Shown in pieces: positions 1-8,881 of a DNA stretch of 25,623 bases. The stretch's first letter is position 1; every line of letters starts with the position of its first letter. Where the stretch lies: positions 1 through 25,623 of the forward strand of contig JABDIW010000074.1 of the NCBI GenBank assembly GCA_013003515.1. The letters are read 5' to 3'. The notes under the pieces are model-generated. The model saw only the letters and a list, made by a program, of their open reading frames with translations. It did not search any database and had not been told where the DNA came from. The position numbers and the translations under genes were made by a program. This DNA is from Acidimicrobiia bacterium. Lineage in GTDB: Bacteria; Actinomycetota; Acidimicrobiia; Spongiisociales; UBA5794.

Positions 1-44
1 TCGCTCTGCGGCAAGAGCCGCCAGGTACTCCTCGACCTGCTCTC

Positions 45-48
<4 letters not shown>
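1..48 (-). CDS. xerD: Tyrosine site-specific recombinase XerD, N-terminal fragment (gene continues past window edge)
   Basis: Only the first 16 codons are inside the window. They start at a GTG whose last two bases overlap the TGA stop of the Nudix gene (GTGA), which suggests translational coupling. The visible residues read MREQVEEYLAALAAER. This resembles the start of the N-terminal core-binding (SAM-like) domain of XerC/XerD recombinases, where a Leu-rich helix is followed by 'ER'. The identification rests mostly on order: in Mycobacterium tuberculosis xerD follows pyrG and the ADP-ribose pyrophosphatase. XerD acts with XerC at dif to resolve chromosome dimers. No catalytic residue is visible, so this is inferred. 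Confidence 0.6.
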
Positions 49-2281
<2,233 letters not shown>

Positions 2282-3880
2282 TCAACCGCCGGCCAGGTCG
2301 AGCAACTCGGCCGCGTGCTGGCGGCCCCGTTCCGACTCGGGAAGGCCACCGAGCATGCGGGTCAACTCAGCGATCCGCTCTTCGCCATCGACCCTCCGCA
2401 CCGCCGCTCGATCTCCAACGCGCTCGACGACGAAATGGGCATCGGCGAATGCGGCGACCTGGGGCAAATGTGTCACGGCGAGGACCTGGCGGCCGGTCGC
2501 CAGGTCGGCGAGTTTGCGGCCCGTGGCAAGCGCAGTCGCTCCACCGATCCCGGCATCGATCTCGTCGAACGCGATGACCGGGGCATCGGCGACGCCAGCA
2601 GCGAGCCGCAGCGACAGCACCAGGCGACTCAATTCGCCTCCCGAAGCCACCCTCGACACGGGGCCGGGCTCGAGGCTGGCGGTCGACGCGAAAGCGAGAA
2701 GGATCCGGTCGGTGCCGGTGGGTCCCGGCTCGGTCGGCTGCAGGTCGACCCGGACCACCGGTTCGGCGAAACCGAGATCAGAGAGATGCTCGATGGCCTT
2801 GGCGGCGAGGCGCTCTCCGGCGCGTTGCCGCGCCGACGAGAGTTCGGTTCCAGCGATTTCGACCGCAGCGAGTGCCGCGCCGTACTGGGCGGCAAGGTCG
2901 TCGGCGGAGTCGAGCAGCGCTTCGATCTCGGTCGCCCTTGCCTCGGCCTTCTCTCCAAACGCGAGCACCTCATCGAGATCCGCGCCGTACTTGCGCTGGA
3001 GGGCGCCGAGCCTGGCGATCCGGTCCTCGGCCTCGTCCAGCGAGCCTGGCTCATGAGAGATCTCCTCGAACGATCGAGAGACCTCGGCTCCCAGCTCGGA
3101 GACGAGTCGGGACGCCTCGGTGATCTGATCGGTCACAGGCTCCAGCGTGGGATCGAGTCGCGATGCCCTCTCGATGGCGGCCGCCGCCTGGGCCAGCGCC
3201 TCTCCCGCTTCCTCGTCTCCGAGATGTCTGGCAGCGGCGGCCAGGGACTCGCCGATCTCGGCGCCGTGCCGAAGCCGGGTCACGTCGGTCCGCAGCCGCT
3301 CCTCGTCTCCGGCGACGAAGCCGGCCGCTCGGATCTCGTCGGCCTGGAAGCGGGCCATCTCGAGCTCGCGGGTGAGGGCACGCCGATCACCGCCGATCTC
3401 CTCCAGCGCCTTCTGAGCGTTGCGAAGGTGCTCCCACGCCTCGGCGTACCCGGCCTGGGCTGCCTTGCCATCGGCGTCCAACGCGGCGTCGACGAGCTTC
3501 CGAACCCCCTCCGACGTCGTGAGCGTTTGGTGCTCATGCTGGGCAACGAGCTCGACGAGTCGGCCGACTCGCGACCCCAGATCGGCCGCCGTGGTCATCT
3601 GCCCGTCGAGATACCCCCTGCTGCGATCGGCCGAGATCCTCCTCGCCACCACCATCTCATCGCCGTCATCAGTGACGAACCGAGCATCCACTCTGGCCTC
3701 GACGCCATGGGGGCCCACCCGGTCCTTCCTGGCGGTCTCTCCGCGCAGCAACCGCAGGGCTCCGAGCAGCAGCGTCTTCCCGGTCCCGGTCTCACCGGTG
3801 ACCACCACCAGTCCTCTGCCTGGCTCGATCGTCGCCTCGTCGATGAGCCCCAGGTTCGAGACCGTCAACTCGTCCAGCAT
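2282..3880 (-). CDS. recN: DNA repair protein RecN (SMC-like ATPase)
   Basis: RecN is a cytosolic SMC-family ATPase that acts on double-strand breaks. From the ATG at 3880 it has 532 residues, slightly short for the family. The N-terminal MLDELTVSNLGLIDEA leads to a Walker A, GETGTGKT (29-36), where most RecN proteins have GETGAGKS. Two long helical, Glu/Arg/Ala-rich coiled-coil arms follow. The ABC signature ASGGELSRL begins at about 412, Walker B FDEIDAGIGG at about 438, and the H-loop THLPQVAAFA follows. The start was chosen because MLDEL is the family N-terminus and a GAGAGGTGG ribosome binding site precedes it. A second ATG at 3895 overlaps the nadK stop as ATGA and would add five residues. 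Longer in-frame extensions lie inside nadK and are not credible. Confidence 0.95.
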   Translation of the reverse strand: MLDELTVSNLGLIDEATIEPGRGLVVVTGETGTGKTLLLGALRLLRGETARKDRVGPHGVEARVDARFVTDDGDEMVVARRISADRSRGYLDGQMTTAADLGSRVGRLVELVAQHEHQTLTTSEGVRKLVDAALDADGKAAQAGYAEAWEHLRNAQKALEEIGGDRRALTRELEMARFQADEIRAAGFVAGDEERLRTDVTRLRHGAEIGESLAAAARHLGDEEAGEALAQAAAAIERASRLDPTLEPVTDQITEASRLVSELGAEVSRSFEEISHEPGSLDEAEDRIARLGALQRKYGADLDEVLAFGEKAEARATEIEALLDSADDLAAQYGAALAAVEIAGTELSSARQRAGERLAAKAIEHLSDLGFAEPVVRVDLQPTEPGPTGTDRILLAFASTASLEPGPVSRVASGGELSRLVLSLRLAAGVADAPVIAFDEIDAGIGGATALATGRKLADLATGRQVLAVTHLPQVAAFADAHFVVERVGDRAAVRRVDGEERIAELTRMLGGLPESERGRQHAAELLDLAGG

Positions 3881-3891
3881 CCCGCCACCTC

Positions 3892-4692
3892 TCATGCCCG
3901 ATCGAGACCGAACTCGTGACGGACGGCGTCGGGGAAATGGTGAGCCCCCAACGACAGGAACCGCACCGGCCGATCCGACCGCGTGACGGTCACCGACTGG
4001 CCCTGCTCGAGTCGCCCGGCCTCTCGCCCGTCCACTGTCACCCAGACGGGACGATCGACATCGACGATGAGCCGGATGGCGCGGTCTCGGCCCACCACAA
4101 CGGATCGCCACAGGAGGGTGTGAGCGGCGACCGGTGTGACGATGAGCGCCTCCATTCGTGGATCGACCACCGGACCTCCGGCCGCCAGGCTGTATGCAGT
4201 GGAGCCGGTCGGCGTGCTGACGATGACGGCGTCGGCCCGGTATGTGATGAGACGCCGCCCGTCAACCTCGGCCCGGACATGGATCACGCGCTGGGTCACC
4301 ACCTTGTCGAGGACGACGTCGTTCAACGCGGCCAGCCTCGAACCGTCGGGAAGCTCGACTTCGAGAGCCATGCGTGACTCGATGGACGGATCCGGCGACG
4401 ACAGCAAGGCCACCAGCGATCCAACGTCCTCGGGCTCGATCTCGGCCAGGTAGCCCAGCCTGCCCATGTTGATGCCCGCCACCGGGATATCTCGAGCGTG
4501 AGCGAGGGAGGCAGCCCGCAACAGGGTGCCGTCGCCACCGATGCTCACGAGGACGTCGACGTCACAGGTCGTGGCATCGGCCTCGACAGTGCACGGGTCG
4601 AGACCCGCAGCGGTCAGTTGATCGGTGAGGGACGCGGCCATCTCCATCGCACCCGGCTTCTCGTCGTGGACCACCAGGCCAACACGATTCAT
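3892..4692 (-). CDS. nadK: NAD kinase
   Basis: This enzyme phosphorylates NAD to NADP with ATP or polyphosphate in the cytosol. The 266-residue protein carries the family hallmarks in order: the nucleotide-binding GGDGTLLRA (52-60), GINMGRLGYL (73-82), the short NE/D motif as Asn124-Asp125 in ALNDVV, and the Gly-rich motif TPTGSTAYSLAAGGPVV in the second half. The ATG at 4692 overlaps the tlyA stop as ATGA, and the stop is followed within the same bases by an ATG of recN. The tlyA-nadK-recN order is the one in many actinobacteria, and the three are probably co-translated from one mRNA. Length and motifs are ordinary, and I see nothing broken. Confidence 0.97.
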   Translation of the reverse strand: MNRVGLVVHDEKPGAMEMAASLTDQLTAAGLDPCTVEADATTCDVDVLVSIGGDGTLLRAASLAHARDIPVAGINMGRLGYLAEIEPEDVGSLVALLSSPDPSIESRMALEVELPDGSRLAALNDVVLDKVVTQRVIHVRAEVDGRRLITYRADAVIVSTPTGSTAYSLAAGGPVVDPRMEALIVTPVAAHTLLWRSVVVGRDRAIRLIVDVDRPVWVTVDGREAGRLEQGQSVTVTRSDRPVRFLSLGAHHFPDAVRHEFGLDRA

Positions 4693-5471
4693 GACTCTCC
4701 TCCCACGGCGGCTTCGATGGCATCTAGACCGACATCCGGGCCGTCGGACGCGAGGTGAACGAGGAACTCCCTGTTCCCCTTCGCTCCTGTGATCGGCGAC
4801 TCGATGACACCGGCAAGATGGCGTCCCAGACTGCGGTACGCCTCGACGACACCGATGATCGCATCGCGGTGATCGGACGCTTCGGTCACGATGCCTCCCT
4901 TGCCGACACGTTCCTTTCCCACTTCGAACTGTGGCTTCACCAGCAGGATCAGGGGACCTCGGCCGGCTGCGATCGAAAGCTGCTCTGCGACGAGCCGTAA
5001 GGAGATGAACGACAGATCGGCGACCACGATGTCGAACGGTGCACCCAGCGTCTCCAGGTCAGCCAGTCGCACGTTGGTCCTCTCGACGACCTTCACCCTT
5101 GGGTCGGAGCGCAACGACCAGGCGAGCTGGCCGTAGCCGACATCCACGGCGACCACATGGGAGGCTCCGCGCTGGAGCAGACAATCCGTGAACCCGCCTG
5201 TGGAGGCTCCGGCGTCGAGACAGGACATGCCTGCGACGTCGACCGCGAAGGCCTCGAGCGCCGCATCCAGCTTGAGCCCTCCACGACCGACGAAGGGGTG
5301 TTCGGATTCCACCAGTCGCAGCGAGGCGTCGCCGGAGACGAGGGTTGCGGGTTTGGGGGCAGGAATCCCGTCGACGAGCACACGACCGGCGGCGATGGCG
5401 CGCTGGGCTGCGGCGCGCGACTCCACGAGGTGGCGGCGCACGAGCTCACCGTCGAGCCGGCGCCGGGTCAG
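4689..5471 (-). CDS. tlyA: 16S/23S rRNA (cytidine-2'-O) methyltransferase TlyA, probable CTG start
   Basis: TlyA methylates ribose 2'-OH groups of specific cytidines in 16S and 23S rRNA; in mycobacteria this makes ribosomes sensitive to capreomycin. An N-terminal S4 RNA-binding domain covers about residues 1-60. A Rossmann methyltransferase domain follows, with the SAM motif LDAGASTGGFTDCLL, then DVGYGQLAW, VVADLSFISLR and LVKPQFEVG. The first ATG/GTG in frame is GTG at 5441, but starting there removes the conserved N-terminal TRRRLDGELVRR of the S4 domain. Those ten codons begin at a CTG at 5471, which overlaps the upstream TGA as CTGA and sits 6 bases after GAGGAGGG. I therefore give CTG as the start (260 residues). 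With GTG it would be 250 residues. Confidence 0.93.
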   Translation of the reverse strand: MTRRRLDGELVRRHLVESRAAAQRAIAAGRVLVDGIPAPKPATLVSGDASLRLVESEHPFVGRGGLKLDAALEAFAVDVAGMSCLDAGASTGGFTDCLLQRGASHVVAVDVGYGQLAWSLRSDPRVKVVERTNVRLADLETLGAPFDIVVADLSFISLRLVAEQLSIAAGRGPLILLVKPQFEVGKERVGKGGIVTEASDHRDAIIGVVEAYRSLGRHLAGVIESPITGAKGNREFLVHLASDGPDVGLDAIEAAVGGES

Positions 5472-5662
5472 GACTCGCCCTCCTCGAGGGGAAGCTGGAC
5501 CGGCTCGAGGACCGCTCCAGCCTTCTCGAGAGCGGCAGCGAGGTGATCAGCGATCTCCTCCGCCACGACGGGGGCATCCGCCGGGTCCACCGCAGCGAGG
5601 CGTTCCAGGTCCGGCTTCGTCGGCTCGTCCGCCGCTCCATCACGGTCATACGTAGTATCCAT
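5468..5662 (-). CDS. Short acidic protein of unknown function, first gene of the tlyA operon
   Basis: From ATG 5662 this encodes 64 residues, rich in Asp, Glu and Ala, with a probable helical stretch (DAPVVAEEIADHLAAALEKAG) and no Cys, no membrane segment and no motif I recognise. A further ATG at 5671 would add MRQ, but it overlaps the -10-like hexamer GATAAT, so the second ATG is preferred. The stop overlaps the probable CTG start of tlyA, which suggests coupling. In M. tuberculosis a comparably small unnamed ORF (Rv1693) sits at the same place between the HAD phosphatase and tlyA. That supports a real gene, though I could not compare the sequences. Function unknown. Confidence 0.68.
   Translation of the reverse strand: MDTTYDRDGAADEPTKPDLERLAAVDPADAPVVAEEIADHLAAALEKAGAVLEPVQLPLEEGES
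5478..5485 (-). promoter_or_regulatory. Strong Shine-Dalgarno sequence that sets the tlyA start
   Basis: On the minus strand this reads GAGGAGGG, close to the full anti-16S complement, and is followed by six bases (CGAGTC) and then CTG at 5471. No ATG, GTG or TTG in the tlyA frame lies at a usable distance from it. The next candidate, GTG at 5441, is more than 30 bases away. The site lies inside the last codons of the short upstream gene. This is the main DNA evidence for initiation at CTG. Confidence 0.7.
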
Positions 5663-5669
5663 CTGCCGC

Positions 5670-5675
5670 ATTATC
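5670..5675 (-). promoter_or_regulatory. Candidate -10 element of a leaderless promoter for the tlyA-nadK-recN operon
   Basis: The minus strand reads GATAAT, one mismatch from TATAAT, followed by seven bases and then ATG at 5662. A transcript starting about seven bases after the hexamer would begin at or next to that ATG, the leaderless arrangement common in actinobacteria. No ribosome binding site precedes this ATG. I see no convincing -35. The element lies in the roughly 38-base gap between this operon and the divergent rhomboid gene. Confidence 0.5.
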
Positions 5676-5700
5676 GCCGGGCAGTGTGACGGGAGGCGGC

Positions 5701-6426
5701 ATGTTCCCCATCAGAGACCTCAATCCGACCCGGATCGTTCCGATCGTCACCCTCGGCCTCATCGTGGTCAATGTCCTGGTCTTTGCCCTGTGGCAGCCGC
5801 AGGGTGCCGAATCCGAGCAGCTGGAGTTCCTCTATGAGAACGCTGCGGTGGCGTGTGAGCTGACAACAGGTGACGCCCTGACCGCAACGGAGATCGCCAG
5901 CGGAGAGTGCAGAGATGCTCCAGGACAGGCAGCGTTCCCCGGCAAGAACATCTGGGTGGCTGCGCTCGTCTCGATGTTCCTGCACGGCAACCTGCTCCAC
6001 CTGCTCGGAAACATGTGGTTCCTCTGGATCTTCGGCAACAACGTGGAGGAGGCCTACGGCATCGTGTCCTACCTCGCCGTCTATCTGCTGGCCGGCCTCG
6101 TCGGGACCATCGGGTTCATCGCATTCAACGGTGACGCCACCGAACCGCTGGTGGGAGCCTCCGGCGCCATCGCCGGGGTGCTGGGGGCCTATCTGGTGCT
6201 CTACCCCAACCATCAGATCCTGACGCTGGTGTTCCTGTTCTTCGTTCCGATCCCGGCGCTGCTGTTTCTGGGCATCTGGTTCATCGGGCAGTTCAACATC
6301 GGGGAAGTCGGCGTCGCCTGGGAGGCTCATGTCGCCGGATTCCTCTTCGGCGTCGTCGTGACCGCAGTGATGCGAGACTTCTTCCTCGAACGCGTACGGC
6401 GGCTTCACGCCACCACCGCGGCGTGA
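5701..6426 (+). CDS. Rhomboid family intramembrane serine protease
   Basis: This is a polytopic inner-membrane protease of 241 residues that would cleave transmembrane substrates. Visible parts: a first membrane helix at about 11-31; an extracytoplasmic insert with two Cys (52 and 70), at about 33-82; the conserved HGNLLHLLGNMWFLWIFG segment (95-112) in which the second His and Asn stabilise the oxyanion; the catalytic Ser154 in GASGAIAG; and His210 in EAHVAGFLFG, which completes the Ser-His dyad. The ATG at 5701 was chosen because GGGAGG lies five bases upstream; an in-frame GTG at 5686 would add five residues. The gene stands alone on the plus strand, divergent from the tlyA operon and convergent with the HAD gene, with one base between the two stop codons. 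Substrate unknown. Confidence 0.93.
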   Translation: MFPIRDLNPTRIVPIVTLGLIVVNVLVFALWQPQGAESEQLEFLYENAAVACELTTGDALTATEIASGECRDAPGQAAFPGKNIWVAALVSMFLHGNLLHLLGNMWFLWIFGNNVEEAYGIVSYLAVYLLAGLVGTIGFIAFNGDATEPLVGASGAIAGVLGAYLVLYPNHQILTLVFLFFVPIPALLFLGIWFIGQFNIGEVGVAWEAHVAGFLFGVVVTAVMRDFFLERVRRLHATTAA

Positions 6427-6427
6427 C

Positions 6428-7240
6428 TCAGAGACCGAGGACGGTCGGCAACTCGGCAATGGACCCCAGCACCACATCTGGCCGATGCTGGGGAGGGATG
6501 GCATCGGGACTGGCGATGACCCCGCTCAGCACCAATGCCGACGACCACCCCGCCTCCTGGGCGAGGGCCACGTCGGCGTCCGGGCGGTCGCCCACAACCC
6601 ACACCTGGTCGACGACGCCGGCACGATCGATGATCAGGTCGCGCATCGCCACCTCCGGTTTCCCGGCGTAGATCGGCTGGATCCCGCTGGCCGTCGCCAG
6701 CGCCGCGGCAATGGCACCTCCTCCGGGCACCAAACCCGAAGGTGTCGGGAATGACGGATCATGATTGGCGGCGATGAACGACGCACCACCCAGAATCGCC
6801 TTCGTCGCCGAAGCGAGCTTCTCGTACGACAGGGCCCGATCGAGGCCGAGGGCAACCGTTGCCGCGGACTCGGGATTCGTGGTGATCTCGAAACCCGCCT
6901 GGTGCACCGTGTCGACGAGCCCCGACTCGCCGACGATGAACACCGGGCCGCGCTCGATGAGCGACACGACCGCCATCGCTGCGCTCACGATGTCGTGCTC
7001 CTCGGCCACCACCCCGGCTCTGTCGGCCAGCGCCCTGACGAGATCGGCTCCCGTCCTGGTGGCGTTGTTGGTGGCGAAGATCACCCGCCAGCCGCCGTCG
7101 CGGATCGCTTCGATCGCATCGGCGGCGCCGGGGATCGGCTCATCCTCCAGATAGACGACGCCGTCGAGGTCACAGACCAGCAGGTTCGGAAGACCCTCGA
7201 TCTCGTCTCTCGATTCGACGTTCACGTTGCCACCAGCCAT
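6428..7240 (-). CDS. HAD-superfamily phosphatase of the NagD type (possible glycerol-3-phosphate or 2-phosphoglycolate phosphatase)
   Basis: The 270-residue protein has the HAD motifs in order. CDLDGVVY (residues 23-30) carries the nucleophile Asp24 and the acid/base Asp26. ATNNATRTG holds the motif II region, in the Asn-Asn form typical of NagD-like enzymes. A C2-type cap domain follows, then GKPEVAMRDL with the motif III Lys, and VVGDRPDADVALAQEAGW with the motif IV Asp residues. Such enzymes dephosphorylate small sugar phosphates in the cytosol. The M. tuberculosis gene at the equivalent place upstream of tlyA, Rv1692, is described as a glycerol-3-phosphate phosphatase, so that is the leading guess for substrate. 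ATG 7240 is used; a GTG six codons in is possible. It is divergent from the DUF1015 gene with about 22 bases between. Confidence 0.9.
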   Translation of the reverse strand: MAGGNVNVESRDEIEGLPNLLVCDLDGVVYLEDEPIPGAADAIEAIRDGGWRVIFATNNATRTGADLVRALADRAGVVAEEHDIVSAAMAVVSLIERGPVFIVGESGLVDTVHQAGFEITTNPESAATVALGLDRALSYEKLASATKAILGGASFIAANHDPSFPTPSGLVPGGGAIAAALATASGIQPIYAGKPEVAMRDLIIDRAGVVDQVWVVGDRPDADVALAQEAGWSSALVLSGVIASPDAIPPQHRPDVVLGSIAELPTVLGL

Positions 7241-7262
7241 TCACCCCGCTAGACCTTGGCGC

Positions 7263-8426
7263 ATGTTCGCACCATTTCCGGGACTCCGGTTCGACCCAGC
7301 GATCGTCGGCGACGTCGCCGCCGCCACATCCCCGCCCTACGACGTGATCGACGCTGCTCTTCGGGCTGAGCTCGAGGCCTCATCGCCATACAACATGGCC
7401 CATATCCTCCTGCCCGACGAAGCGGACCCCGATTACGCCACCAGGGCCGAGCTCTTCTCGAGTTGGATCGACTCGGGCGCACTTCGCCGCGACCCCGATT
7501 CCTACTACGTCTATGAGCTGAGCTACGAGGACCGGGCCGGGCTGCACCGCACGGGGCGCGGCGTCCTCGGGTCGCTGGCCGTCATGGAGTTCGGTGATCG
7601 GATCCTTCCCCACGAGGAGACCATGGCGAAGCACACGACAGATCGACTGGCGAACTTGACCGCCATGGACGGGAACCTCGACGTGATCCTTGCCCTGTCA
7701 TCCTCGCCCGACCTCGCGTCGGCCATCGAGCCAAACGGCCCGCCTGCCCTCTCCTTCGACGCAGCCGGCGTCGAGCACCGGTTGTACCCGATCACCGATG
7801 CCGAGCGGATCGCCGAGATCACCCGGGCGGCGGCGGGAGGGGCGGTGTCGATCGCCGACGGCCATCACCGCTACACCACGGCCCTGACGTATCAGGCGGC
7901 TCGTGACGGCCACGGTGGTTGGGACAGCATCCTCACCCTGCTCGCACCGACATCGGGGAGCGGCTTCACCGTTGGTCCGTACCACCGCACGTTCTCACGC
8001 TGGCGGCTGGATCCCAATGTCCTCCACACCGCGTTCGACGTCTCCCCCACAACCGACGTTCTCCCCGCCCGCCCCGGAGACATCGTCGTCGTCCCCCACC
8101 TCGGCGGCGCACTCCTCCTCAGCCCTCGCCCCGAGGCCATCGCCAACCTTCCCCAACCATGGCAGGACGCCTCGGCAGCGGTCGCCCGGGAGGTGCTGTA
8201 TCCCCTGCTCGAGGTGACCGAGGCCGACGCCGACTACGTATCGGACGATGCCGATGCCGTTTCCCGGGCACGCGCCGGGTCGGGCGGCGGCGCGATCCTG
8301 GTCGCTCCGGTCACCGAAGATGCCATCGCCGCAGCATCCGAGGCCGGCGTTCGCTTCCCGCAGAAGACCACGTTCTTCGTTCCCAAGCCTCGCGCCGGGC
8401 TCGTCATCAGGACGTTCTCGACATGA
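7263..8426 (+). CDS. DUF1015 family protein
   Basis: From ATG 7263 this gives 387 residues, typical of DUF1015. It begins MFAPFPGLRF and shows the family marks PPYDVI (about 24-29), a Tyr-rich 'YYVYELSY' strand, LPHEETM (about 116-122) and ADGHHRYTTAL (about 198-208). Some databases label the family ParB/SpoOJ-like, and the DGHHR segment does resemble the phosphate-binding loop of ParB and ParB-like serine kinases. That link is my inference and no activity is established here. An in-frame TTG at 7227 would add 12 residues but would reach into the HAD gene. The stop overlaps the HIT gene start as ATGA, so the two are probably translated together. No signal peptide or membrane segment is visible. 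Confidence 0.88.
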   Translation: MFAPFPGLRFDPAIVGDVAAATSPPYDVIDAALRAELEASSPYNMAHILLPDEADPDYATRAELFSSWIDSGALRRDPDSYYVYELSYEDRAGLHRTGRGVLGSLAVMEFGDRILPHEETMAKHTTDRLANLTAMDGNLDVILALSSSPDLASAIEPNGPPALSFDAAGVEHRLYPITDAERIAEITRAAAGGAVSIADGHHRYTTALTYQAARDGHGGWDSILTLLAPTSGSGFTVGPYHRTFSRWRLDPNVLHTAFDVSPTTDVLPARPGDIVVVPHLGGALLLSPRPEAIANLPQPWQDASAAVAREVLYPLLEVTEADADYVSDDADAVSRARAGSGGGAILVAPVTEDAIAAASEAGVRFPQKTTFFVPKPRAGLVIRTFST

Positions 8427-8881
8427 CGTCGCGAGCCGCGGATTGCGTCTTCTGCGACATCGTCGCCGGGAGAGCCCCCGCCTCCGTGGTCCTGGACGAT
8501 GATCGCGTCATCGTCATCATGGACATCCGACCGGTGACGAGCGGCCACATGCTGGTGATCCCCAAGGACCATGTCCGCGACCTCGCCGACATCGAGCCCG
8601 ACACCGCATCCCGGATGATCCACACGGCACAGCGGCTCACAGGAGCACTCGAGCAGAGTGGCGTTCCTCATGAGGGCACGAATTTGTTCTACGCCGACGG
8701 CGAAGCGGCGTTCCAGGAGGTCTTCCACGCCCATCTCCATGTGATCCCCCGATTCCCCGGAGACGGGTTCCGCATCTCGGCAACCGGCTGGTCGGACCAA
8801 CCGAGCCGGGACGAGCTCGACGAGAACGCCATGACGATCCGGGATGCGCTCGACCCCTCCGGAGAGTCCGTCTCCTCCTAG
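8423..8881 (+). CDS. HIT family nucleotide-binding protein (HINT-like hydrolase)
   Basis: The 152-residue protein carries the histidine triad HAHLHVIPR (His102, 104, 106), whose middle His attacks the alpha-phosphate of nucleotide substrates such as AMP-lysine or AMP-amidates. Cys8 and Cys11 (CVFC), with His50 and His102, fit the structural zinc site seen in many HIT proteins. The start ATG overlaps the DUF1015 stop as ATGA; the frame stays open far upstream, but only as a shadow inside DUF1015. The C-terminal tail, about 30 residues past the HIT fold, is acidic. Its TAG stop shares the palindrome CTAG with the stop of the M20 gene on the other strand. The true substrate cannot be told from sequence. 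Confidence 0.93.
   Translation: MTSRAADCVFCDIVAGRAPASVVLDDDRVIVIMDIRPVTSGHMLVIPKDHVRDLADIEPDTASRMIHTAQRLTGALEQSGVPHEGTNLFYADGEAAFQEVFHAHLHVIPRFPGDGFRISATGWSDQPSRDELDENAMTIRDALDPSGESVSS

Noticed and set aside
3881..4111. An upstream extension of the recN frame
   Set aside because: It is out-of-frame nadK sequence, Arg-rich, and lacks any RecN feature.
7919..8422. An upstream extension of the HIT reading frame
   Set aside because: It lies inside the DUF1015 gene in another frame and is Arg/Pro-rich noise; the HIT fold starts at the ATG at 8423.
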